A stretch of 64,000 nt of DNA from Vibrio penaeicida (GTDB lineage: Bacteria; Pseudomonadota; Gammaproteobacteria; Enterobacterales; Vibrionaceae): contig NZ_AP025145.1 in NCBI RefSeq assembly GCF_019977755.1, positions 186,001 to 250,000 of the forward strand, read 5' to 3'. Each line of letters begins with the position of its first letter. Positions within the stretch are counted from its first letter, which is position 1. The position numbers and the translations under genes were made by a program. The notes under the pieces were generated by a model. It was not told the origin of the DNA. It searched no databases and was given only the letters and a program-made list of their open reading frames with translations. This document shows positions 24,721 through 34,263 of this stretch, in pieces.

Positions 24721-25575
24721 TTATAGTGGTTGGCACCTTGGGCAGTTAGGTGGTGGAGTCGGTGTACCCGGAACGTGGACATAGCCTAGCGATAAGCTGT
24801 CGGAGTATTTACCATCAGATAAGCTGATCGAAACGCTGTTGATACCGGCATTCGCTGGTACAACACTGATCACTTTTGAGCCGCTTAGGCTACTCAAACT
24901 GTATGATTTTGATGCTGTACGCCCGTAAAGATCATCACGTACACGAATGGTCAGACGCGCATTTACGCTTGAGTCTTTTGCTGCGGTCGAGTATTTGTCT
25001 ACCAAATACTGAATGTTGGCTTTCACACTCCCAGAAGATTGATAGGCATCACCGCTGATGATCCTCGGTTTCTTCTGTACCCAAACCCCCTCAGCAGAAC
25101 ACATTCCGCTGGCTCTGTTTATCCAAACTAAGCCGTATCCATACGTTTTAGAGAACTTCATGTTGTGGTATGAGTTTGCATCCCAGTTGGATTTATCTTT
25201 CCCGACGTAGCCAAATTCTGAGTTGTTAAAACGCACATACGCCAAGCGATCAAACAGATTGCCTTTTGCTCGGAATACTTCGTTTTGGGCGACGTGTTTT
25301 GGCACTTCTACGCGCAAGTAGTCGAACGAGTTAAACAAGTTAACCAGTGCTTCAAAAAAGTCCTGATACTCTTGCTGGTTCTCTTGGTAGTCCGGGTCTT
25401 GATAGATATCGTAGCCGTTGTCTACTGCTTGTTGTACGTCTTCAGATTTAAAGTCATAAGACTTAACTCGCCCGTATTCACAACCAGGCGGAAGATCTAA
25501 CGTTTTTGCCTGAGATGTCAGTGAGGTGGATGCAAGCGCAATGGCCGCAATAGGGAGGATGTACTTATTTTTCAT
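24721..25575 (-). CDS. Exported protein of unknown function
   Basis: A 284-residue exported protein. ATG 25575 is preferred to an upstream in-frame codon, because AAGGA lies in front of it and the signal peptide then starts MKNKYILPIAAIALASTSLTSQAK. The N-terminal half is charged and contains YGYGLVWIN; the C-terminal 90 residues look like an Ig-like beta-sandwich (ISVVPANAGINSVSISLSDG). The last residues contain a CPRC motif after a proline-rich run. No enzyme motif is seen. It may be a secreted or periplasmic binding protein; the function is unassigned. Confidence 0.75.
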   Translation of the reverse strand: MKNKYILPIAAIALASTSLTSQAKTLDLPPGCEYGRVKSYDFKSEDVQQAVDNGYDIYQDPDYQENQQEYQDFFEALVNLFNSFDYLRVEVPKHVAQNEVFRAKGNLFDRLAYVRFNNSEFGYVGKDKSNWDANSYHNMKFSKTYGYGLVWINRASGMCSAEGVWVQKKPRIISGDAYQSSGSVKANIQYLVDKYSTAAKDSSVNARLTIRVRDDLYGRTASKSYSLSSLSGSKVISVVPANAGINSVSISLSDGKYSDSLSLGYVHVPGTPTPPPNCPRCQPL

Positions 25576-25878
25576 TAACTTATTCCTTGTTAACTTTCTA
25601 GCCAAAAGCAAAAGTGAAGAAATTTCACATGATGCGTTCGCATACAGATTTAACTGAGGAAGGAGTTTAATGATAGAGCAATCAAGCGAGCTAGGTTTGC
25701 AAATGAGAGCACTTCTTACTTAATCGGCAGAGGCTCTCATTCGCTTTCACTCCATATTCATAAATGTTCACAAAATAAACAGTGTTGGTGACTATGAAAC
25801 CAACACGCTTTGTTGGGTTTATGCGATTTCATTTCGATAGGGTTCCATACTTATTTACTCTATAAGTATCCTTTCCAA
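25576..25878. other. Intergenic region with two hairpins
   Basis: The gap holds AATGAGAGC (25702-25710) / GCTCTCATT (25733-25741) and a probable terminator of the TRAP operon: AAACCAACA (25797-25805) pairing with TGTTGGGTTT with one bulge near 25811-25820. No ORF with a ribosome binding site was seen. Confidence 0.5.
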
Positions 25879-27222
25879 TCAAGGAAACCCAACTAACTTA
25901 GGCAGATACAGCGACAAACTCGGGAAGAAGGCAATGATAAAGACTGCTATCACCGAGGTAATCACAAATGGATGAATTCTTGCCGTTATCTGTTCAACTG
26001 TTGAGCCACCAATCCCCGATGCGACAAAGATGTTTTCCCCAAGGGGCGGGGTGGCAAAACCAATCGACAATACACACACGACTACAATGCCGACGTGAGT
26101 TGGATCGGCACCCAGCATGTACATGATCGGCAGCAGCACAGGCACAATGATCATGATAGCGGCTAAGGTTTCCATGAACATACCAATGAAGATGAGTAAG
26201 CTTATGGTTAGCGCCCATACCAGATACATGTTGTCGGTTAGGCTAAGTAGAGAATCAGCGACGACTACTGGAATTTTTTGTTCCACCAGAAGGCGACCAA
26301 ATACTGTTGCCGCGAACAGAATCAACAAGACACGACCTGTTATCCACGTTGTGGTAGAAAGCGATTTGATGATGCTTTGAAAGGTGAGTTCTCGGTGTAG
26401 AAACAACCCAACAAAAAGGGAGTAAAAAATCGCCACCACGGCCGATTCGGTCGGTGTGAAGATACCGCTGTAGATACCACCAAGAATAAGAAAAGGTGCC
26501 AGAATGGACCAAATACCATGCCTTGCCGCTGTTCTGATTTCTCTCGAATCCCAATCTTCTTTCAGCCCCTTGTAGCCTCGCTTTTTGGCAATAACATAAT
26601 TAGTTGCCATGAGCGACAGTGCCATAATCAAACCAGGGATCACACCTGCGACAAAGAGCTTAGGAATGGAAACCGTTGAAAAATTACCGTGCTCGGCAAT
26701 CGCTTCGGGTGGTGGCATTAACCCCATGGAAGAGATACCAAAAATCACAAGTGGGATAGACGGCGGAATAATGATCCCAAGCCCACCAGAGGCAGCAGTG
26801 ACGGCGGAGGCGTAGCTTTTTTCATAGTCTCGCTTCACCATGGCTGGGATCATGAGCATACCAACCGCGGCAGTGGTAGCCGGACCTGAACCGGAGATCG
26901 CGCCAAAAAACAGGCAGGCCACCACGGTTGCCATACCTAAACCACCCGTTACAGGTCCAGCTAAATTTTCTGCTATATCGACTAGCCGTTTAGAGATGCC
27001 TGCCGCTTCCATTAATGCCCCAGCTAAAACAAACGCTGGCAGCGCCATTAGGGGGAAATTCCCAACCGAGGTAAAAGCGATTTGCACTAACGCAATCGGG
27101 TTTTTATCAAGTAGTAGGTAAGCCGCCATCGAGGCGCCCGCCAACGAGACGGTAATTGGGGCTCCCAATATCAGCAGCACTAAAAAGCCGCCAAATAGAA
27201 TCAGAGTTAAATAGGCTTCCAT
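25879..27222 (-). CDS. TRAP transporter large permease (DctM-type)
   Basis: A 447-residue polytopic membrane protein of the TRAP DctM/SiaM family, with many hydrophobic helices and typical segments such as FFGAISGSGPATTAAVG and LGIIIPPSIPLVIFG. It works with the small permease and the periplasmic binding protein encoded just upstream to take up an organic anion by sodium symport. The gene is 14 bases after the small permease gene. Linkage to xsc and taurine dehydrogenase genes indicates taurine or a related C2 sulfonate as substrate (TauKLM-type), though the sequence alone cannot prove this. Confidence 0.88.
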   Translation of the reverse strand: MEAYLTLILFGGFLVLLILGAPITVSLAGASMAAYLLLDKNPIALVQIAFTSVGNFPLMALPAFVLAGALMEAAGISKRLVDIAENLAGPVTGGLGMATVVACLFFGAISGSGPATTAAVGMLMIPAMVKRDYEKSYASAVTAASGGLGIIIPPSIPLVIFGISSMGLMPPPEAIAEHGNFSTVSIPKLFVAGVIPGLIMALSLMATNYVIAKKRGYKGLKEDWDSREIRTAARHGIWSILAPFLILGGIYSGIFTPTESAVVAIFYSLFVGLFLHRELTFQSIIKSLSTTTWITGRVLLILFAATVFGRLLVEQKIPVVVADSLLSLTDNMYLVWALTISLLIFIGMFMETLAAIMIIVPVLLPIMYMLGADPTHVGIVVVCVLSIGFATPPLGENIFVASGIGGSTVEQITARIHPFVITSVIAVFIIAFFPSLSLYLPKLVGFP

Positions 27223-27236
27223 GCTTAGGGCTCCAT

Positions 27237-27809
27237 TTACTCAGCCTTGAAGGCTTTGTTTTTCGAAAATTTGTTTTTAAGAAAATCGTTTTTTAACGAT
27301 TGTTTTTGAATCTCTTCGCTTTCTGGGTCTGTTGCTTCAATGCCAAGCACCAGTTTTTCGTAGTTATTCCATAGGATGCGAACCGACATTAAGAAGAAAG
27401 CGATGGGCAAAATAAGATAGAAATACTTCATTGGAATCCCAGTGGTTTGAGACTTCCAAAACAGGTTCATTTTGTTGAAAACAAAGTCGTAACTCAGGTA
27501 TACAAAATAAAGATTGAACGCTACCCAGATAAGATCGGCAATGGTTTCACAAACGGTTTTGACTATCGGCGGGAAGAATCGGAAATGGAAACTCACACGG
27601 TTATGTGCCGACATCTTCGCTGCGACAACAGCACCCAAATAAGCAAACCAAACGAACATGTATGTGGCCACTTCATCACCCCAAGGTATGGAATATTGGA
27701 AAGTCTGCCGCAATACAATTTGCGAAAAGAGAAGAATCACAAACGAAGCCAGTAACAGGCAGCATGTGTATTCTTCAATATTGTTTAGATGTTTTCTCAA
27801 TGACTTCAT
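27237..27809 (-). CDS. TRAP transporter small permease (DctQ-type)
   Basis: A 190-residue membrane protein with four predicted helices. The pattern FSQIVLRQTFQYSIPWGDEVATYMFVWFAYLGA is characteristic of DctQ. The C-terminal tail is charged (Glu, Lys, Asn, Phe). It forms a complex with the DctM subunit and receives substrate from the binding protein. The gene is between the binding-protein and large-permease genes, and a hairpin at 27832-27864 lies in the gap upstream, which could tune expression below that of the binding protein. Confidence 0.88.
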   Translation of the reverse strand: MKSLRKHLNNIEEYTCCLLLASFVILLFSQIVLRQTFQYSIPWGDEVATYMFVWFAYLGAVVAAKMSAHNRVSFHFRFFPPIVKTVCETIADLIWVAFNLYFVYLSYDFVFNKMNLFWKSQTTGIPMKYFYLILPIAFFLMSVRILWNNYEKLVLGIEATDPESEEIQKQSLKNDFLKNKFSKNKAFKAE

Positions 27810-27831
27810 GACACGAGTCTCTGCGAGCTAG

Positions 27832-27864
27832 AATGGCATCCAACGAATAGGGTTAGATGCCATT
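27832..27864 (-). promoter_or_regulatory. Intergenic hairpin between binding protein and permease genes
   Basis: AATGGCATC (27832-27840) pairs perfectly with GATGCCATT (27856-27864), 9 bp with a 15-base loop. Lacking a T run, it is more likely an mRNA-stabilising or processing element that keeps the periplasmic binding protein more abundant than the permeases. Confidence 0.55.
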
Positions 27865-27954
27865 GTGTAGGGACGAATACCGTTCTAAATAGACGTATTC
27901 TGTGTAAGGCGTTTTTATCGTTATATGCGCTCTAAATTGGCGCTGATTAATGAA

Positions 27955-28953
27955 TTAACGACCGAGAGATTTCAATGTGTCATCCAGTTTTTCTTTGCCG
28001 CCAATGCTGGAGTAAAATTTTGGCCATACTTTTTCAGTCACCTTATTCATCCATTCTTTTTCGCCGTCGGCTGGCTCTGTAATTACCATACCTTTAGCGA
28101 CTAAGTCTTTGCGGATTCGGTCTTCCGACTCCAGTAAGAATTGATAGCTGTGTTCGGTTGCTTCTTTACCTGCCGCAAGTATCGCTTCTTGTATGTCTTT
28201 AGACTGTTCTTGGAATATCGACTCACTGACAATCAGCGGCTCGATCGAAAAGATGTAGCGAATGTTGGTGACGTACTTCTGAACTTCATTGAATTTCATT
28301 GCATGAACAGTGATGTAAGGGTTGTCTTGACCATCGACCACGCCTTGCTGTAATCCGGTGAAGGTTTCCGACCAGGCCATAGGCGTTGGGTTAATTCCCC
28401 ATGCTTGATAAGCCGAAATCATGATGTCGTTCTTCGGGACTCGGATCACCAACCCTTTCAGGTCTGCCAGTGTTTTCACTGGGCGCTTGGAGTTGGTCAG
28501 AACACGAAATCCTGAATACGCCCAGCCCACAATTCGAACGTTTGCGTCGCGAATGGTGTTTTTCACTAACTCATCTCCAACAGCGCCTTGAGTCAGTTTT
28601 TTGGCTTCTTCCGCACTTTGAATCAGGTATGGCATGGTGAGCAAACCCACCGACGGAGAAAAGGGGGTCACGTTATTGATCGCGAGTACGGAAAAATCGA
28701 GCAAGCCGATGGCTGCGTTATTGACGGTGTCTTGTTCGTTGCCAAGCTGACCATTAGGAAACAAATCCAATTTCACACTGCCATTGGTTTTCTTTTCCAT
28801 CAGTTCGCTAAATTTGGTGCCTAATTCCCATTGTGTACCACCAGCTGCATCACCCAGTGCCATTTTAAAGGTCTTGGCAGAAGTGACGGGAGCCGCGATT
28901 GCGACGGCAATCAAAGCGCTCCATGAAATGAATTTCGATTTGGTAAGTATCAT
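27955..28953 (-). CDS. TRAP transporter substrate-binding protein (DctP-type)
   Basis: A 332-residue periplasmic protein with a signal peptide ending near TSAKTF. The start of the mature part (KMALGDAAGGTQWELGTKFSELMEKKTNGSVKLDLFPNGQLG), VRIVGWAYSGFRVLTNSKRPV and LQQGVVDGQDNP are DctP family signatures; the arginine in the FRVLTNS region normally contacts the carboxylate or sulfonate of the substrate. It is the first transporter gene in the operon after the taurine dehydrogenase genes, consistent with uptake of taurine. Confidence 0.9.
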   Translation of the reverse strand: MILTKSKFISWSALIAVAIAAPVTSAKTFKMALGDAAGGTQWELGTKFSELMEKKTNGSVKLDLFPNGQLGNEQDTVNNAAIGLLDFSVLAINNVTPFSPSVGLLTMPYLIQSAEEAKKLTQGAVGDELVKNTIRDANVRIVGWAYSGFRVLTNSKRPVKTLADLKGLVIRVPKNDIMISAYQAWGINPTPMAWSETFTGLQQGVVDGQDNPYITVHAMKFNEVQKYVTNIRYIFSIEPLIVSESIFQEQSKDIQEAILAAGKEATEHSYQFLLESEDRIRKDLVAKGMVITEPADGEKEWMNKVTEKVWPKFYSSIGGKEKLDDTLKSLGR

Positions 28954-29105
28954 TGTTTTAACCTTTCTTCCTTGTGCCTGTTATGCGTCCTTTGTTGGAT
29001 GAAGATGTTTCCGCAAGACGCCCCGATTAAACGTGCGTGTTGTTCTCCTTAAGAAAATACGTAGTGAATAAATAAGTTTGCAGTGAATCGCCAAAGAAGA
29101 GCGAG

Positions 29106-30563
29106 CTAAAGCACTTCGTCTTTTAGGTGATACCACTTGTACAAGAACCGTTGCCCCATGCGGCGAAACGGAGAAAATGCCTCCGATTCCACCATTTCCC
29201 GAAGGTTTGGGAACGGCAATTTGGATTGAAAAATAGGGAGGTCGAGGTTTTGTCCTTCTCCTGCGATCCATTGGGCGAGCCGCTTACCTGCTTGCGCGGA
29301 GTACATCACGCCATTACCGCCATAGCCTAGTGCGTAATAAATCGATTCTTTATAGTTCGGCTGGTAAATCCTAGGCATCATGTCGTGGCTAACATCAACC
29401 CAACCCCACCATGAATAATCGACCTCTATCCCTGTTAACGCGGGGAATTTACGGTGTAAATCGTTAACAAGAAATTGCTTGTACTTCTCTTCTGGAGCGG
29501 ACTTGCCAGTTATCGCACTGCGCGAGCCAATTTGTACTCGGTTGTCTGGTAACAGGCGATAGTAATGACGTAAAACACGTGTATCCGTTAAGACTTGTTT
29601 AGTTTTGAAATTGCATTCATCGATTTCTGCATCGGTGAGCGGGCGAGTCACGATGGAGTTAGAGAGAATAGGCAGCAGGCGGTTTTTGAGTTCTGGGTGC
29701 AACCCTTGTGATGTGTAACCACCTGTCGCAACGCCAACGGCTTGGGTTTTTACAATGCCACCCGGTGTTTTGATGTAATGGACGTCACCTTCCGATGTCC
29801 ACCCGATCACAGGGCTACTGGTGTGTACTTTCACGCCTAGACGCCGTGCTTTTTCCAAATAACCGAACGCTAATTTTCCTGCATGAATACCAATGCCTTC
29901 TGGTTCGTGCATGGCACCAGCCGCTTCTTTATCGTCAACAAAGTCGCGCTTTACCGTGGCAGCATCAAGAACTTGTGCGTCGTAATTAAAGGTATCGCGA
30001 AGCAACTTAGCTTCTTTTTCTAGTGTCGGCATGACCTTACTGCGATGCGCAATATAGAGATGGCCGCCAGGTTGAGGCTCACAATCGATGTCTTGAATCA
30101 GTTCTTTGAAGGTTTCCATACCATCAAGGCATTCGCGGTGCATTTTTAGTGCGGTTTCTAGCCCCCAACGCTCAATCCATTGGGAGCGCTTTAAGCGGCC
30201 ACTGGCACATTGTGCTTGCCCACCGTTGCGTGTGCTGCACCCCCAACTGGCTCGGTTGGCTTCTAAGACTGTGGCTCTGATTCCATAGTGTTCCGCAAGA
30301 TAAATGGCTGCGGTTAGCCCTGTATAGCCTGATCCAATAATCACGACATCCGCATCAGTATCCGACAGAATTGGGCCATCGTCTTGAGGCGGCTCGCCCG
30401 CTGTTCCTATCCAATAAGTAGGCGCGTAGGCTTGGCCAGTGCCAGGGGTTTGTCGTGTGAGTGGATCGTAGCTAGGGTCGTAGGCTTGCCGGCTCTGCTC
30501 TTTTTCAGAAGGCACAGACGCAGCGCCATTCAATACGTGCGGATTCATGGAATCTGAGTTCAT
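29106..30563 (-). CDS. tauY: Taurine dehydrogenase large subunit (FAD-dependent)
   Basis: A 485-residue FAD-dependent oxidoreductase of the D-amino-acid/glycine oxidase (DAO) family. DADVVIIGSGYTGLTAAIYLAEHYG near residue 65 is the Rossmann FAD site; GGNGVMYSAQAGKRLAQWIAG closes the C-terminal FAD region. Between TauX (15 bases upstream) and the transporter, in front of xsc, it fits TauY, the large subunit oxidising taurine to sulfoacetaldehyde and ammonia in the TauXY enzyme. It resembles gamma-glutamylputrescine oxidases as well, so the taurine call rests largely on context. GGAGG precedes ATG 30563. Confidence 0.78.
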   Translation of the reverse strand: MNSDSMNPHVLNGAASVPSEKEQSRQAYDPSYDPLTRQTPGTGQAYAPTYWIGTAGEPPQDDGPILSDTDADVVIIGSGYTGLTAAIYLAEHYGIRATVLEANRASWGCSTRNGGQAQCASGRLKRSQWIERWGLETALKMHRECLDGMETFKELIQDIDCEPQPGGHLYIAHRSKVMPTLEKEAKLLRDTFNYDAQVLDAATVKRDFVDDKEAAGAMHEPEGIGIHAGKLAFGYLEKARRLGVKVHTSSPVIGWTSEGDVHYIKTPGGIVKTQAVGVATGGYTSQGLHPELKNRLLPILSNSIVTRPLTDAEIDECNFKTKQVLTDTRVLRHYYRLLPDNRVQIGSRSAITGKSAPEEKYKQFLVNDLHRKFPALTGIEVDYSWWGWVDVSHDMMPRIYQPNYKESIYYALGYGGNGVMYSAQAGKRLAQWIAGEGQNLDLPIFQSKLPFPNLREMVESEAFSPFRRMGQRFLYKWYHLKDEVL

Positions 30564-30578
30564 GTCTGCCTCCGGATA

Positions 30579-30986
30579 TTATTTGACGTCGCCACTGACG
30601 ACGGGACGATCTTTACGGAAAGCGTTCTTAACCTGAATTTTTCCATCTTTTACCGTAAACACATCCACCATACGTGCCTCAATTCGGTCGCCATCGGGTG
30701 TGGTTGCGCAAAACGTGGATTCAGTAACAGCGCGATCGCCAGAGACAAAGTGAACTGGATCTTTCCATTGAACATCTGGGAAGTTTTTCCATACCACAGC
30801 GAAAGCGTCGCGAAGTACTTCTTTCCCTGAGAAGGTGTTCCCTTGTAGCTCGGCACCTGCCGCGGTGTGGAACACGCAATCGTCCGTCACGAAACTTAGT
30901 AAAGCGTCAATGTCGTGGGCATTCCAAGCATCACTAAAACCTTGAAGAGTTTGGATTGTTATTTGATCTTGATTGCTAGTGTTCAT
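30579..30986 (-). CDS. tauX: Taurine dehydrogenase small subunit (NTF2-like)
   Basis: A 135-residue NTF2/SnoaL-fold protein (FSDAWNAHDIDALLSFVTDDCVFHTAAG is the classical N-terminal pattern). ATG 30986 is chosen over upstream in-frame codons because AAGGAAC precedes it and the fold begins just after. It is immediately upstream of the DAO-family oxidase and is the probable TauX subunit. A palindrome-bearing gap of 238 bases separates it from xsc, so tauXY may have their own promoter. NTF2 folds are common, so naming depends on the neighbourhood. Confidence 0.72.
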   Translation of the reverse strand: MNTSNQDQITIQTLQGFSDAWNAHDIDALLSFVTDDCVFHTAAGAELQGNTFSGKEVLRDAFAVVWKNFPDVQWKDPVHFVSGDRAVTESTFCATTPDGDRIEARMVDVFTVKDGKIQVKNAFRKDRPVVSGDVK

Positions 30987-31097
30987 TTTCTGTTCCTTAA
31001 AAAGTGGGCAGAACAAACATGAATCGATGAGAGAAAGATCAGGGTATGAATTCAGATTCAACAGCTGTTTGTTTTGCTAGATTACAGTCTTATCATT

Positions 31098-31128
31098 TCA
31101 ATATGCGATACATAACGTTCCATATTGA
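31098..31128. promoter_or_regulatory. Candidate operator upstream of tauX
   Basis: TCAATAT (31098-31104) and ATATTGA (31122-31128) form an inverted repeat. The right half includes GTTCCAT (31117-31123), echoing the GTTCC core of the sites near xsc and iclR. Confidence 0.4.
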
Positions 31129-31224
31129 GATATAGATACCAATAATTAACAAGTTTTTTACAACGTGACGGGCGTCGCCAATCCATAAACTGAGAAATAA
31201 ATTGGTGACACCAGCCAGCGGCCT

Positions 31225-33033
31225 TTAGACGTAGTCTTTGTATTTATCTAAGTGGCGTACAGGGGTAGACAGTGCATCGCGGCGGAATGGGTCGCCTAAT
31301 TCACGTGTACACATGATTTCGATAATGGTTGTCTTGCCTTCGTTCATCTGCATATCGATGGCTTTTTGCAACGTTGGACCGACATCTTCCAATTTATCGA
31401 CAGTGATCCCTTCTGCACCCATTGAACGAGCAATCTCTGCAAAACTTTGGTTATCCAGTTCTCCAGCAACGAAGCGACGGTTGTAGAAATCCACTTGGTT
31501 TTTCTTCTCAGCACCCCATTGGCGATTATGGAAAACCACGGCAGTCACAGGAATATTGTGGCGTACGCAAGTCATGGTCTCGACTAAGCTCATGCCCCAA
31601 GCTCCATCGCCTGCGTAAGAGATCGCTGGGCGATGTGGCGCTGCCACTTTTGCCCCAATGATGGTTGGGAACGCATAACCACAGTTACCAAAACTCATGG
31701 CCGCAAAGAAGCTACGTGGTTTTTCAAAGCGAAGGTAGCTGTTGGCAATGGAGTTGATGTTACCGATGTCGGTCGACACCATGACATCTTCCGGCATGGC
31801 TTTTTCAAGTTCGCGCAGAACTTGTCTTGGGTGAAGGTATTCGCCACCAGAGAAAGGCGTTTCTTGCGCGTTTTCTTCGATCATGTCTAGGCTGAATTGG
31901 TCTTTTTCGTGCGTCCAATCGTCCAGTTCTTGTTCCCACGCTGTTTTCTCAGCCTGAATTTTCTCAAAGCGTTCTTGCTTGTTTGCATCACAAGTTAACG
32001 TGCGACCTTCTAAACGTTGGGTCAGGGCGACAGCAGCGGCTTTTGCATCACCACAAATACCCACAGAGATTTTCTTAACTAATCCCAACATTTTGTTGTC
32101 GGCATCGATCTGAATGATCTTGGCGTTGGTTGGCCAGTAATCCATGCCATGTTGTGGCAGAGTACCGAACGGACCAAGACGTGAGCCAAGTGCAATCACG
32201 ACATCCGCTTGAGAGATCAGCTTCATCGCAGCTTTAGAGCCTTGATAGCCTAGAGGACCACACCATAGTTCATGGCTGGCAGGGAACGAGTCGTTGTGCA
32301 AGTAGCTGTTCACGACCGCAGCACCTAAGCGTTCTGCTAGTGCTTTACATTCTTCAATAGCATCGCCCATAACGACACCACCACCGGAAATGATCACTGG
32401 GAATTTGGCTTGAGCTAAGATGTCTGCTGCATCATTTAAGCTTTGTTCGCCACCTGCACCTCTATCGAGACGAGCGGGTTTCGGGATTTCACATTGAATA
32501 TCACCATAAAAATAATCGCGTGGGATGTTGAGTTGAGTCGGACCCATCTCACTCATTGCGCGATCAAAACAGCGACCGGTGTATTCCGCCATGCGCGAAG
32601 GGTGGGTTACGTGCCCTTGGTATTTAGTAAATTCTTGGAACATAGGAAGCTGGTTACATTCCTGGAAACCACCTAGTCCCATGGTCGTGGTGCCGGTTTC
32701 TGGTGTCACAATCACCACTGGGCTGTGTGCCCAATAGGCAGCGGCGACGGCGGTAACACAGTTACTGATACCCGGTCCATTTTGTCCTATCACCACACCA
32801 TGTTCGCCAGAAACACGTGAGTAGCCATCGGCCATGTGTGCCGCACCTTGTTCGTGAACGACTGGGATTAAACGAATGCCAGCAGGGGCAAAAATATCCA
32901 TGGCATCCATAAAAGCGGATCCCATAATGCCAAACATGTCTTGTACATTGTTTGCTACCAATGTTTCTACAAACGCCTCTGAAGGCGTCATACGCGTTTT
33001 TCCTTCAACCACGTTTCTTGTGTTTTCGCTCAT
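31225..33033 (-). CDS. xsc: Sulfoacetaldehyde acetyltransferase
   Basis: A 602-residue thiamine diphosphate enzyme. The N-terminal TPSEAFVETLVANNVQDMFGIMGSAFMDAMDIF and VVHEQGAAHMADGYSR, with the catalytic glutamate in HEQG, match the Xsc branch of the acetolactate synthase family. The C-terminal ThDP motif reads GDGAWGMSLVE... with NN replaced by HNRQWGAEKKNQ. It converts sulfoacetaldehyde and phosphate to acetyl phosphate and sulfite. AAGGAGACAGCG precedes ATG 33033. It diverges from the CobS/CobT-like pair over a 231-base shared promoter region. Confidence 0.93.
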   Translation of the reverse strand: MSENTRNVVEGKTRMTPSEAFVETLVANNVQDMFGIMGSAFMDAMDIFAPAGIRLIPVVHEQGAAHMADGYSRVSGEHGVVIGQNGPGISNCVTAVAAAYWAHSPVVIVTPETGTTTMGLGGFQECNQLPMFQEFTKYQGHVTHPSRMAEYTGRCFDRAMSEMGPTQLNIPRDYFYGDIQCEIPKPARLDRGAGGEQSLNDAADILAQAKFPVIISGGGVVMGDAIEECKALAERLGAAVVNSYLHNDSFPASHELWCGPLGYQGSKAAMKLISQADVVIALGSRLGPFGTLPQHGMDYWPTNAKIIQIDADNKMLGLVKKISVGICGDAKAAAVALTQRLEGRTLTCDANKQERFEKIQAEKTAWEQELDDWTHEKDQFSLDMIEENAQETPFSGGEYLHPRQVLRELEKAMPEDVMVSTDIGNINSIANSYLRFEKPRSFFAAMSFGNCGYAFPTIIGAKVAAPHRPAISYAGDGAWGMSLVETMTCVRHNIPVTAVVFHNRQWGAEKKNQVDFYNRRFVAGELDNQSFAEIARSMGAEGITVDKLEDVGPTLQKAIDMQMNEGKTTIIEIMCTRELGDPFRRDALSTPVRHLDKYKDYV

Positions 33034-33150
33034 CGCTGTCTCCTTGACGAAATAGAATGAATTTCAAAAATTGGAACAATACATTTCGTTAACTGAAATT
33101 TAACATTACTCTAGATGTGCAATTTTTGAACGTCAATAGAAATATTTAAA

Positions 33151-33175
33151 ATGGAATGATTTGTTCCATAAAATG
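33151..33175. promoter_or_regulatory. Candidate IclR-type operator at the xsc promoter
   Basis: ATGGAA (33151-33156) and TTCCAT (33164-33169) flank 7 bases, giving TGGAA-N7-TTCCA, similar to the E. coli IclR consensus TGGAA-N5-TTCCA. The overlapping ATTTGTTCCATAAAATG (33159-33175) matches 15 of 17 bases with the site at 48131-48147 in front of pta and iclR. Confidence 0.55.
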
Positions 33176-33264
33176 ATATTTATCTATCAAAAACGAGAAA
33201 GAATGGTGTTCAACTTGTGAGCGCTGCGAAAGAATAGAAACAAGTGAATGAAAAGGATTACGTG

Positions 33265-34263
33265 ATGGATATGAGAACAGAGCGAGTCACCACCCGCTAC
33301 TCTGTTAGGGATACATTTGGGATTGATGTGGATATGGACGTGATCGGATACCCACATCCCACACAGGATGTGCCTGACATTGATATGGCGTATCAATTTA
33401 ATCCTGAGGTGACGTTAGCGATACTCGCAGGGTTTACTCACAACCGTCGTACGCTGATTCAAGGTCGGCATGGCACTGGGAAGTCGACTCATATAGAACA
33501 GGTTGCGGCACGATTGAACTGGCCTTGTATGCGAATAAATTTAGACGGACACCTCAGCCGTCTCGATTTAGTCGGTAAAGACGCCATTGTATTGAAAGAT
33601 GGTAAACAGGTGACGGAGTTTCAAGAAGGCATTTTGCCTTGGGCGGTTCAAAAACCCATGGCTCTAATACTGGATGAATACGACGCAGGGCGACCAGACA
33701 TAATGTTTGTCATTCAGCGGCTGCTTGAAAAAGAGGGCAAGCTTGCTTTGATGGAGCAAAACCGTGTCATTACCCCACACCCGCAATTTCGACTGTTTGC
33801 GACGGCAAATACCGTAGGGCTTGGAAACGTCAACGGTTTGTACCACGGCACCCAAGTATTAAATCATGCGCAGCTCGATAGGTGGAATTTAACAGCGACG
33901 CTCAATTATTTGCCTGCTGAACAAGAAGCGCAAATTGTGTTGGCTCGCGTTCCAGAAAAAAACACACCTCAAGGAAAAATCATCGTGGATCATATGGTGC
34001 AGCTCGCCAATCTTACGCGACAGGGTTTTGAAACGGGAGATCTTTCCAGTCTTATGTCGCCGCGCACGGTGATGACTTGGGCGGAGAATTGTGAAATTTT
34101 CAAGGACTGTGAATTGGCGTTCAAACTAACGTTTTTTAATAAGTGTGAGGAATCGGAACAAGCCCTTTTGGAAGAATACTATCAGCGTTGCTTTGGTCGG
34201 GAACTGCTTAATCAAGAATTACCCAAACAAGAATTGTCAGGGTCGATGCGTAACGATGAATAG
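33265..34263 (+). CDS. CobS-like AAA+ ATPase (MoxR/CbbQ type)
   Basis: A 332-residue AAA+ ATPase. The N-terminal TTRYSVRDTFGIDVDMDV is the CobS family signature. Walker A GRHGTGKST starts at residue 67; Walker B is ALILDEYDAG; sensor 1 is LFATANTVG. It is related to the MoxR/CbbQ/NorQ ATPases that act with a VWA partner to insert metals or remodel enzymes. The following VWA gene overlaps it by 8 bases. True cobaltochelatase function is unlikely because no cobN or other cobalamin genes are here. ATG 33265 is preferred to GTG 33244 or 33262 because of the AAAGGA spacing. Confidence 0.88.
   Translation: MDMRTERVTTRYSVRDTFGIDVDMDVIGYPHPTQDVPDIDMAYQFNPEVTLAILAGFTHNRRTLIQGRHGTGKSTHIEQVAARLNWPCMRINLDGHLSRLDLVGKDAIVLKDGKQVTEFQEGILPWAVQKPMALILDEYDAGRPDIMFVIQRLLEKEGKLALMEQNRVITPHPQFRLFATANTVGLGNVNGLYHGTQVLNHAQLDRWNLTATLNYLPAEQEAQIVLARVPEKNTPQGKIIVDHMVQLANLTRQGFETGDLSSLMSPRTVMTWAENCEIFKDCELAFKLTFFNKCEESEQALLEEYYQRCFGRELLNQELPKQELSGSMRNDE

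Noticed and set aside
24721..25575. Part of the metzincin operon
   Set aside because: A perfect terminator at 24665-24687 and a separate promoter region divide them.
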